From Paraphysomonas bandaiensis (taxonomy: Eukaryota; Chrysophyceae), in contig CBFFRP010000430.1 in NCBI GenBank assembly GCA_965644295.1, positions 124,001-188,000 on the forward strand: DNA of 64,000 nucleotides, in the 5' to 3' direction. Every line of letters starts with the position of its first letter. Within the stretch, counting starts at the first letter, position 1. The notes beneath the pieces were generated by a model. That model was not told the DNA's origin, did no database searches, and saw only the letters and a list, made by a program, of their open reading frames with translations. A program made the position numbers and the translations under genes. Of the stretch, positions 45,622 through 55,463 are shown one piece after another.

Positions 45622-48556
45622 CTACAATGCCGTGAGACTGTGGTTGAGAATTTCTGATCGGGCATACTCTATGGCAGAAGTTAATAAACTCCTTAAAACC
45701 GATACCGACATCACTTGAGCTCGAAAGTAAGTGTCTCCACACTTTTCGAAAGTTACCTCCGTATCTAACTCGCTGCAATTAAGTACTATAATGGTAAGGC
45801 GAGAACAAGCATACCTCTTAAATCCACGAACTACTTCTGTCAAGTGTTTGACATTCCATAAACGAAACGCATCGTGTTCAGATATCGAAGTGGTGAGATC
45901 AATGTCCTCCTCCTCAAAGACACATGTGGTAGCACAGGACCATAGAGGCACCATCCAGTCCTATAATTGCGATAAGAAGAAAATTTGAACATAAATAAGG
46001 ATAGCAATGTGCTACCTGCACACCATCGTAAACTTGTGCAAATAGAAAGGGGTCAATTGCATTGTTCTTCCTAAGTCTGGAGCCCATGGTCTCACATGCA
46101 TGAAATTCTTCGGTATCTACGTCGCTATCAGAGTCAGCAATATCACTGTCCGACGGCCATGTGCACCCCCACAGACTACACTCCAATGCATCCAGACCTG
46201 TGTCTTCATTCTCAGCACGCATACAAACTGTAGGGTGCAAGTTATTAAGACGGTGTGCATCTTTATCAACTCTCCACAGACGTAGACAAGCACACAAGCG
46301 GGGAGCAAGTGATGATCGATATCGCGTGTATACGTCAAAAGTGCCGTTTACTTCCATTAGCTTTTCGCGAACCAATTCGTCTCCTACGACAACATTCGGT
46401 GAACCTACTTGTCGTTTGCCGAACCTACAATTGGGGGGTGGCAGCAATGCCACAATAATAGACCCCGGGGAAGATAAAAGCATTTCACACTCTCTACTAG
46501 TATCGAGATGCTGAACAGCTAGACACTCTTCCTTCTCTACAGGCACATGCACAGGACCATCCCCCGAGTCACTGTTTTCCACAGGTCGAAATAAGGGTGG
46601 GATATCCGCTTGATAACATGACCCTACTTTCGATGTCTTGGGAACACATTCTCTGAGGGAAGTAAGAGAATTGCAGCGTTTTTTTCGGGGCTCTTTAGTC
46701 TCATCGTTGTCTCCCTCACCCTCACCCTCAACACTGGAGCTAGTAACATCACTCCCTCCTTCATCCCTGCTCTCAATGTCTGTCTCCTCTTCGATGCCAC
46801 CACCTACATTTACTTCAGGCTCCTCAAAGCAACTCAACTTTTGATGCTGCAGGAGTTTTGACGGTTCATGCTTGCTATTGCTTTTCGCTCTGCGGATTGC
46901 AGTGACTAGTTCTGGGCGCCCCTTAATGAACTGAGGGTGGTAATAGCAACCTTTATCGGCTAGTTTAGTTCGACGAAAACGATATAGATTGAGCTGACGC
47001 TGGAAACTTGTAAAATTCGAATCTATTACAGAGCGTGAGATTTAGGTAGAAAATATAACATCTTACGTTTGAAATAGGCAGGAAGTACAGTTTTCACAAA
47101 TGCACTGACGTCAATTATCCTAAATGCCTTGCCTTCCCCGTGCCAGGCTATCACACTAGGGTCTCCGTTCTCAATGAGTCGGTGCAGTTTCATAGGAAAT
47201 GACATTTGCCTGTGGTGTGTGTATTCGGTGCAGGGTAAGAAATTCGGTACGCTTTCGCTAGGACCCGAAAAACTGGCAGACATAGTATCAGGTCCACGCA
47301 GTCTGGGCTTCTTGACTTGATGCCTCTCGTTCGCTTCGTCCGCATGACTTCGCAGTCGATCCAAGGGAAGCAGGCCTATACCAGCTGAGTCCATGTTATG
47401 ATAATTCGCTGATGACTGAGCTACTGGAGGGAATAGTGGTCCATCAGTTCGAAGTGTTGTGAAAGCATGTATTTCGTTAACGAGTGATAAAATCGTAGAA
47501 CACCATCGGGCCCTGCCCAGTGAACAACTTCAGAACCGTATAAAATATATTCAAAATGAATCACAACTCCATACATACCTCGCAACAAGCTTATGGTCTT
47601 TTCCAGTGTACTTGGCATCACGCTCCATAGATGAAAACATTGATCGCTCTTCCACATTATTTTCCCACCATATCGCGAACTGATAGGGCTCTGTCCAGTA
47701 CGTGGAGCTATCAGTGGCGACAAAATTTGTCCCTCCAAAGAGAGCCTCGTCGACTACCGTATTTGGAGCACAACATGCCGCCTGCACATATAATGATACT
47801 ATTAGACAAACAAACGATAAGAATATATAAACGACCTTGGCGTCACGAAGCCAGGACAGCACGAGCTCCTGTTTGCACGTCATAGAGTTCGCACGTTGCA
47901 CTTTTCTAGAGTAATCTCTAAACCGCTCCAAAACTGGTACCACATGTCACATGTAATGAATAACAAAGAAGAGCATATACACCTCGCACTATAAAAACTC
48001 TCGAACAAGTAGGCGAATGATTACTTATACGACTGTCTTTCGAAAGTAAATCAGTGTTAGATTGAATGCGTCGAGCTTCCTCGACTAAATCATTCACAAG
48101 ATTCTGAAGTCTAAGAACAAATTGTCAAGAAGAGTATATACCACTAACAAAATCCATCCAACCTGTCTAGTAGTGTATTCATATCACAGTAGTGTTCAAA
48201 ACTCGGGGCGAGAGCATATAGTCTTTCCTCAGCATTGCTCGATACTTCTGCCACACTCTGTCTCCATGCCTCACTTTGATGAGTTCGACGACTAGAGATA
48301 AGACAAAAGATATGTTGCCTCAGAAAATCTCTTGTGGGGATATGACTGGATGAGTGCCAGTGATGTGTAGTTTGAGGAGACTGTGACAGTAATGAGGCCA
48401 CAGCTGATACCTGCATATATATGAGTAATACGGTTCAAAAATACGGCACAATCTAACCACAGGAGAGGCATTCGGGGTATATTCAGAGGAATGTATTGAT
48501 AGAGAGTCACTGGATTGATTCATTGTGGAGTGGTGCATTGTTTTAATAGGTAACAT
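45622..48556 (-). CDS. KIX-like domain plus heat shock factor-type DNA-binding domain protein
   Basis: Nine exons: 48556-48458, 48410-48163, 48110-47983, 47933-47836, 47781-47579, 47527-47067, 47022-46016, 45960-45815 and 45772-45622, about 846 residues. In-frame ATGs also lie at 48538 and 48523. An N-terminal helical module (about 55-120) fits KIX-like domains (DFLRQHI, NAEERLYALAPSFEHYCDMN, TLLDRLQNLV). The HSF winged-helix domain (about 365-460) shows FPMKLHRLIENG, VIAWHGEGKAFRI, LPAYFKHSNFTSFQRQLNLY and CYYHPQF. A long acidic and Ser-rich tail follows. KIX domains bind activation domains, so it should be a nuclear transcription regulator. The final exon is uncertain: another splice would end the protein at 45566. 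The middle part (about 190-330) is unrecognised. Confidence 0.82.
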
Positions 48557-49130
48557 ATGTATGACTATTAGTGTATGTATGTATAGATATAAGCTCAGTT
48601 ACACAGAGATAAGATGATTAATCTTCATATACATTGATATCAATTGCAAGAGTATAATGATGTATGTATGAGAGCATATGAGTGCATGGAATAGTGTTCT
48701 TAATGCATATATATGCATGCATCTGCTTGTTGTCCTGTTAGCTTAACAAAATTATCAGTCCACAGCCGTTAATACACACATATATACAGGACTGTATATC
48801 TGTGTATACGGTATGTATATGTATGTATATGTATGCAGAGATGCCATATATTGGACTGTAGTGTAGTATTAGGTATACTGCTGTATACCATGTATACCCA
48901 TATGTGCTTCATCGTACACAACATCCTCTACACCGTACCCACTATACAGAGTCACCGTACATACCGTACCCGTCACCGTACACCATATTCTGTGCACCAT
49001 ACGTCATATACACTCACCGTTCATCACACTACCATCTACTGTACATGCTTCTAGAACACTCGATTCCTATATTTTCAGCTTTTTTAAAGCAGGGGTTTTA
49101 TAAATACCATACTGGTATGTACATGTCTGT
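48557..49130. promoter_or_regulatory. Upstream region of the KIX-HSF gene
   Basis: Minus-strand leader with CATACA repeats at about 48540-48595, and further TATG/TACA tracts near 48800-48835 and 48900-49040. No gene supported. Confidence 0.35.
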
Positions 49131-49175
49131 ATGTACAGTATGTATGTATGTATGTATGTATGTATGTATGTATGG
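49131..49175. repeat. (TATG)n microsatellite
   Basis: About nine near-perfect TATG units. Confidence 0.9.
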
Positions 49176-49426
49176 TGTACTGCTGTACTGTACATATCTA
49201 TATATATACACACCACTATATGCATGTATGTCCCAGATGGCATATCCTCATGGCTCTATCTGTATAAGTATAAGAATGAATGTGATCTTTCCATTAAACT
49301 TTTATGTTATAATGTTTGTTCATTACAACTTGTTACTGACATCTACTCTTCTCAACCAATCACAGTATGTTAAATGTCTATCAACTAGCATCGGACTATG
49401 TGTCCATTGCATGTCCATCACACGTC

Positions 49427-49428
49427 AT

Positions 49429-49471
<43 letters not shown>
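49427..49471. repeat. (GATA)n microsatellite
   Basis: About eleven perfect units of the tetranucleotide GATA. Confidence 0.95.
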
Positions 49472-50034
49472 CAAGTATCTCCTAGACAACCACATATCTT
49501 TACAAAGCTAACATTACAATGAGAACATTAACTTCTTATGTAAGTTATTGTATTTATCTCATTGAATCAAACATACAGAATCATGATACATCAATCATTA
49601 ACCCTAATCGACCATCTATAGGATTGATGATATGCTAAGTACATCCATGCCTATAAAATATTATTGGAGTTACAATCTAAAAGGATGAAATGACGATATT
49701 CTATGAAAGAATGTTACATAAATACATATATATAATGTACGGGACTGTATAATCTGCCAAAAAAACACGATGGTTTTACCAAAGCTGGCAGGCTCAGCAT
49801 CGGTCTAAATCGCACTCTAATATCAGTGTTTGGTATATGTTATTGTTTCCACTTGTCGTTTATGATTCAACATAACTTACTAATGTCAGCAAAAAAACAT
49901 TTGTTACAGTTCTACCATTTATAATCTTTAAGTTAGTTTACATACCAGATATTATGTCGAAAACTTTTCATCAGAGAGACTTAAGTTATTAGGACGTATT
50001 TATGTATTGCCTCGTGTCGAAGAAGCTTCAAGTG
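49472..50034. other. AT-rich intergenic stretch
   Basis: No gene, RNA or repeat recognised. Confidence 0.35.
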
Positions 50035-50090
50035 AGTGTCTTATTATTAGCAATAGGTGTTTAAGACGAAAAAGCTTAATATTAGTTGAA
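50035..50090 (+). repeat. Terminal fragment of the dispersed repeat
   Basis: Contains ttattattagcaataggtgt followed by tttaagacga, matching the left edge of other copies. Confidence 0.5.
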
Positions 50091-50369
50091 CGGTTAGTAG
50101 GTACAAGACGAGGATAGAATTGTCGCTTGCAGGGATTGAAACACTACAGTGGATACGTTTGGTATTCTAAATTCTAAATGTTATCAACACAACTGTAGTG
50201 TTTTTGCATAGTATTGCTTTTTATCATCAACTTATTATGTGAATGTACCCTTGCATGATATTATTACTTATAACTTAGCAACATTTGTAAAATACTTACA
50301 GTAGATCCTACGGCTACGACACAATTCTACACAACTTTAATATTTAAATAAAATAAATTTTAGTAATAT

Positions 50370-50780
50370 ATAGCTACTAATCTGAATCCTATTGCTAAAT
50401 AAACAGACATTTACTACCTGCTGCTCTCCCTGGTGCCTGCCGTGAGGCATACAATGCAGTCCCTGATGCAAATTGTATGTTTAGTCTTAAGCTTTCCAGT
50501 GTAACAGTAGTAGGCTTAGATTACTGCTTTCACTTGTCATGCTGTACGCTGTACAACGTCCCTGCCTTACATACACAAATACACATCTATCAATATAGCG
50601 AGAAAGGTCGCACCTTGGTGCTTGCGGTAACGCACCACGCACAAGCAATTCTCGTAGCGTTAGATAGTAGGATATAAGAGTTTGTTTTAGTTAGTAAATG
50701 GTAGATGCTTATCTAGCTATTAGACTAGGTTGTTCATCTATCTACTATTGCTAATTGCTAATAAACATACATTCACCACA
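50370..50780 (-). repeat. Inverted dispersed repeat copies
   Basis: On the minus strand, 50585-50780 reads the left edge (agcaattagcaatag), the ctagctattag... section and the core accaaggtgcgacc. Another edge-like motif (attgctaaataaacagacat) occurs at about 50391. Probably two nested or tandem relics. Confidence 0.6.
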
Positions 50781-51322
50781 TTGCCCTACTATGCAATCAG
50801 AGTGTTGTCAATAGCAAAAGTACTATTTCATTATGTATTATCACCAAGTCTGTGGTGTTTTTCCCGGTCAGTAAGCGTAGTAGCTAAGATAATGCACCAA
50901 ATCAAATCTATTGCTATGGGGAAGCATTGAATGAGTTTCCGAAGAGTGTATCAAGTTCATTCGCAAAATAACTGTATAGGACAGCTATACGCATTAAGAA
51001 TTCAATTAGAATCGTCCTTGTGTGAGTGGTATACTAGAGATATGCTAAAATAGACCCTTGTATATGCAATAAATGTCGAAATTAAAATAGAAAACAATTT
51101 TATTGTTAAACGCGAGACCGCAGTTGGGGGTACAATAATATAAAAGACAACCACAACACACTATCTTTGAAGGTAAAAAAACAGCAGCACAGTGTAGACG
51201 CTATGGTATTAGACACACTATACACATGTATGTGTATAGTATCAGACAGTTGGTTCCATTCTAATATAATATATGGAAGACTTTAGAGTGTAAACAATGT
51301 ATCGTCAGCAATCACAAGACAA
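50781..51322. other. Intergenic stretch
   Basis: AT-rich sequence with a tatacacatgtatgtgtata palindrome at about 51220. No gene seen. Confidence 0.35.
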
Positions 51323-51667
51323 TCAGTCGGATCTGCACCACACACCAAACTCCAACGGAGAAGGCTGTGTCGTTTCAGACGTTGACATATGTGAAAGAAG
51401 GACTGATAGGTCTTTAGTAGTAAATGCTGGCCTTCCGTTATGGGCGAACATAGTGCGCTCCTCAACAGATGACATTTTATTTCCGCTGTCACTGTCCTTT
51501 TCAAATTCATCCAGTTCATCTTCCAAAATATCGATAGGGAAGTCAGATATTAACATATTTTCGCCTGTAGCAGCATTGCATGATTTCGACTTACGAACAT
51601 TTGGTGCAACATTATCGCTCTTGTCACACAAGTTTGAAAGATCAGCAAAAGAGAGTGATCTCTTCAT
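51323..51667 (-). CDS. Small acidic hypothetical protein
   Basis: 114 residues from an ATG at 51667, single exon. The N-terminus is Ser-rich (MKRSLSFADLSNLCDKSDN), followed by an acidic amphipathic stretch (FPIDILEDELDEFEKDSDSG) and no membrane segment. An overlapping plus-strand frame (51297-51683) looks like its Ser-rich shadow. No family recognised; possibly the first exon of a longer gene. Confidence 0.4.
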   Translation of the reverse strand: MKRSLSFADLSNLCDKSDNVAPNVRKSKSCNAATGENMLISDFPIDILEDELDEFEKDSDSGNKMSSVEERTMFAHNGRPAFTTKDLSVLLSHMSTSETTQPSPLEFGVWCRSD

Positions 51668-52239
51668 TCAATCAAAATCTTAAAAAGATAATCAATATGT
51701 ATATATTAAGGGCATCATCATAATGTCCTATGAATGTATGGCATTAATAGGAGCATAATTACAGGTAGACATAAAATAAACTATCTGACGTTGTCGTCTT
51801 ATATACTACACTTCAATATTGAATTGAATATATTATAACTTCAAGTCATTTTTTTGTTTTATAGAAATTCGATGAATGGGTGGAAAGGCTTTTTTTTACC
51901 CTTGTTATGGGTAGAGAAGGGTTCGGTAGTATGAGAGTAACGAGGATTTCATATATAAGAGGGGTTTTTAGAGAATATGAGATGGGAAACCTGTACAGGG
52001 TTGCGGGGATGTCCTGGGTGTGTATTTTCGTTAAGTAGATTACGGATATATCTATCCGTATATTACGGATCGTACTACATACGTCATAAAACAGGAATAT
52101 ACGGATAGGGTTGTCTCGCGGACTGAATTAAGAAAAGATAAACTGAAAATAAAATATCTTGAAGAGCTACTAACACTTTCATGTACATTATTTGAGTGTC
52201 CTCTGTACTACTGTACATACACATACAGTCCATATGTAC
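51668..52239. other. Intergenic stretch
   Basis: AT-rich, with a short palindromic cluster of tacggata motifs near 52040-52105. No gene supported. Confidence 0.35.
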
Positions 52240-52293
52240 AGCATGTATGTATGTATGTATGTATGTATGTATGTATGTATGTATGTATGTATG
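52240..52293. repeat. (TATG)n microsatellite, insertion site of the foldback element
   Basis: About thirteen TATG units end exactly where the left arm of the 3-kb foldback element begins. Confidence 0.9.
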
Positions 52294-53408
52294 TATACCG
52301 ACAACAGCATCGGAGGGGCAGCACCCACATCGGAGGGGCAACATCCGTAGTCCCGTTTTTGTGTTCTGTACGTGAATATTAGTATGATCGAATGGGGATG
52401 GCGGGCTCTTCATATCTACACACCACATCCAAATAAGCATATCTTCATATTTAAACTATTCGGAATGTACTGTTGTGTTGTTGTGCCCACTGTAGAAACT
52501 TAATTTTATCGATTTTATGCTGTAATGATGCAGGAAAACCACCCAAATAATGACCACAGTGGGGATCACACAATCCCATTATCATGAAGTGCTCGTGACA
52601 ATCATACATCCCTACTAGATGAAGACTGTCCCCTGGATGATTTGTCATTAGATATCTTTTGAAGGAGCTTCAGAAAGAGCTATCAGCGGATGATGCATAC
52701 GACGAAAAGTGTTTACATGAAGCTCTTCTGCAGCAGTGCAGGGCAACTATGAAAGGAAGGATATATGCAAAGATATCCAAAGAGAATGGGGAAATGGAGG
52801 GAGAAACAAAACTAGGAGACAAGATTTGAAGATAGGTGGCATTGAATATATATCATTATGCTTTATCATGAAGACTTTAAAGCGAACTAGAATTTAAGGA
52901 CATACATACTTCCCTTGCAGTAAGTTGTAAGACGAAGTTGTTTGTGAGTATGGATTTCATGATATATACAACTAATGTGGTGTACGTTGTAGATCGCCGT
53001 AATGATATTGCTTTTTGGTCAATAGTACATACTTAAATCATCGTATGCCTTATTTGCATAAACCATTTGATGTAACCTAAAACTGTAATGATGTATGTTA
53101 TACTTTCCGTGTAGTAAGCTATTTATGCATGTATATTGCATGATGTAACAAATGTAATGTATGCTGTAGGCCGCTGCAATGATATTCGAATTTGTTTTTG
53201 TTAATTGCACATACTCAAACCTTCGTATGTCACAACTATTTGTCTAACGTTATCTCGCAGCAACAATTTCTAGCGAGCGTGTGCAAGCAGGCTAGGGACT
53301 ATTTATTATAGTTTACAGACAATCGTTTCAATGTACTCATGCTAAGGTATAGCAAGTAGCTATGTAACGCTTGTAAAATGTTTATATGTGCGCGAATAAT
53401 AAGACGAA
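52294..53408 (+). repeat. Left arm of the foldback element
   Basis: Contains two coding-like stretches: a minus-strand frame at 52451-52648, and a plus-strand frame at about 52653-52829 (LLKELQKELSADDAYDEKCL and onward to a stop). Both are repeated in the right arm. Neither matches a family I recognise. Confidence 0.9.
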
Positions 53409-54180
53409 AAACGGTTATACTGCTTGCTGCCTGGCCTCGTAAGCAATCTGTTTCGTGCAGGTACATGGAATTTTTTTCATACTATTCCTGGGCAATTTAT
53501 TTCATACATCGTTTAGATGTTTCAAAAGTTGTTTCAATTCAGATACTTTTAAAAAAGGTTAGTACGTTTCTACTTAATACACTTTTTAAACAAAACATGG
53601 TTCAGCTAGAATACTTCTCATTTGTTCATCCAAAACATGTTAAAACTAAAATATTTTTCAAACAAGACATGTTACAACTAAAACACTTTTCAAACAAGAC
53701 ATGTTACAGCTGAAACACTTTTCAAACAAAACATGTTTCAACTAATATACTTCAAAAACGTTTAACTCAGATACTCTTCAACGATGATATGTTTCAAGGA
53801 AAACAAGAGCTTCAGCTAATTCTCCAGCGACTGCTTCAAACTTCTGTCTTATTGCTTCAGCTCCTACTCTTTTCTTGGTCACTTTCTCAGCCTTATACTG
53901 CTCTGGAGATAAGGAATTAAACCTGTCCTTCTCTGATTACCTTCCCAACAGAGCCTAAGCCGCCTTCGCATGTTTCGCCAAAGCTGCGGCATTATTTCTT
54001 TCTTCTCACCCCTCCTCCTTGCAAAATTTCTCCACTATATCAGGGTCTTAACAAGCCTTTTCCTACTTGTACCTAGACACAGTTTGGCAGGTAGTAAATA
54101 TTTTAGACTTTAAAATTTAGACAAATGACGTACAGGGGTGAGGTTGTCCCGTTTTATAATAGTGTTAGATGCAACGGCTC
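53409..54180. other. Unique centre of the foldback element
   Basis: 53580-53760 holds a short degenerate repeat of acatgttacaactaaaacac-like units. 53795-54040 carries a decayed coding remnant on the minus strand. Confidence 0.6.
53795..54040 (-). pseudogene. Decayed coding remnant in the foldback centre
   Basis: One minus-strand frame with three stops reads lysine/glutamate/alanine-rich helical text, such as FNSLSPEQYKAEKVTKKRVG and IRQKFEAVAGELAEAL. The composition suggests a former nuclear or DNA-binding protein. Too short and broken to name. Confidence 0.4.
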
Positions 54181-55295
54181 TTCGTCTTATTATTCGCGCA
54201 CATATAAACATTTTACAAGCGTTACATAGCTACTTGCTATACCTTAGCATGAGTACATTGAAACGATTGTCTGTAAACTATAATAAATAGTCCCTAGCTT
54301 GCTTGCACACGCTCGCTAGAAATTGTTGCTGCGAGATAACGTTAGACAAATAGTTGTGACATACGAAGGTTTGAGTATGTGCAATTAACAAAAACAAATT
54401 CGAATATCATTGCAGCGGCCTACAGCATACATTACATTTGTTACATCATGCAATATACATGCATAAATAGCTTACTACACGGAAAGTATAACATACATCA
54501 TTACAGTTTTAGGTTACATCAAATGGTTTATGCAAATAAGGCATACGATGATTTAAGTATGTACTATTGACCGAAATGCAATATCATTACGGCGATCTAC
54601 AACGTACACCACATTAGTTGTATATATCATGAAATCCATACTCACAAACAACTTCGTCTTACAACTTACTGCAAGGGAAGTATGTATGTCCTTAAATTCT
54701 AGTTCGCTTTAAAGTCTTCATGATAAAGCATAATGATATATATTCAATGCCACCTATCTTCAAATCTTGTCTCCTAGTTTTGTTTCTCCCTCCATTTCCC
54801 CATTCTCTTTGGATATCTTTGCATATATCCTTCCTTTCATAGTTGCCCTGCACTGCTGCAGAAGAGCTTCATGTAAACACTTTTCGTCGTATGCATCATC
54901 CGCTGATAGCTCTTTCTGAAGCTCCTTCAAAAGATATCTAATGACAAATCATCCAGGGGACAGTCTTCATCTAGTAGGGATGTATGATTGTCACGAGCAC
55001 TTCATGATAATGGGATTGTGTGATCCCCACTGTGGTCATTATTTGGGTGGTTTTCCTGCATCATTACAGCATAAAATCGATAAAATTAAGTTTCTACAGT
55101 GGGCACAACAACACAACAGTACATTCCGAATAGTTTTAATATGAAGATATGCTTATTTGGATGTGGTGTGTAGATATGAAGAGCCCGCCATCCCCATTCG
55201 ATCATACTAATATTCACGTACAGAACACAAAAACGGGACTACGGATGTTGCCCCTCCGATGTGGGTGCTGCCCCTCCGATGCTGTTGTCGGTATA
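54181..55295 (-). repeat. Right arm of the foldback element
   Basis: Inverted copy of 52294-53408. Differences seen include aaaact versus taaact near 55135 and a two-base change near 54572. Confidence 0.9.
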
Positions 55296-55463
55296 CAGCA
55301 GTATGTATATTCAATATTTTAAATATGAAGAGTCACATATACATACATACACACATATATACACACATCGATCTCATCATTCTCAATTATCTATCACATC
55401 AATCACACCCCACAATCTCAAAGATAATTTACCACTCACTCCCATCTCTTCCCCCCCTCTATC
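55296..55463 (+). promoter_or_regulatory. Smc5 leader region
   Basis: Holds CATACA repeats (55335-55365), then a CA- and C-rich, G-poor tract (tcacatcaatcacaccccac; cttccccccctctatc) running to the ATG. Part of the Smc5 promoter may lie in the adjacent foldback element. Confidence 0.45.

Larger units (their letters stand above)
52294..55295. mobile_element. Foldback transposon with 1.1-kb inverted arms
   Basis: Arms 52294-53408 and 54181-55295, each 1115 bp, are inverted copies, nearly identical by eye with scattered single-base changes. They surround a 772-bp centre. The outer ends read tataccgacaacagcatcgg, with a short internal repeat catcggaggggca. Flanking TATA on both sides is compatible with a TA or TATA target duplication. 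No complete transposase is present, so mobility would need help from another element. It ends about 170 bp upstream of the Smc5 start codon. Confidence 0.88.

Noticed and set aside
45566-45778. Alternative last exon of the KIX-HSF gene
   Set aside because: It looks coding, but the phase does not fit the best donor at 45815; kept only as an alternative pending cDNA.
51297-51683. Plus-strand Ser-rich frame of 128 codons
   Set aside because: Antisense to the better minus-strand frame; its serine runs come from reading the acidic codons in reverse.
52084-52440. Minus-strand frame with Tyr-Ile-His-Thr repeats
   Set aside because: It crosses the (TATG)n microsatellite and the foldback boundary.
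53019-54570. Identical 63-codon frames in both foldback arms
   Set aside because: AT-rich frame without motifs; conserved only because the arms are near-identical.
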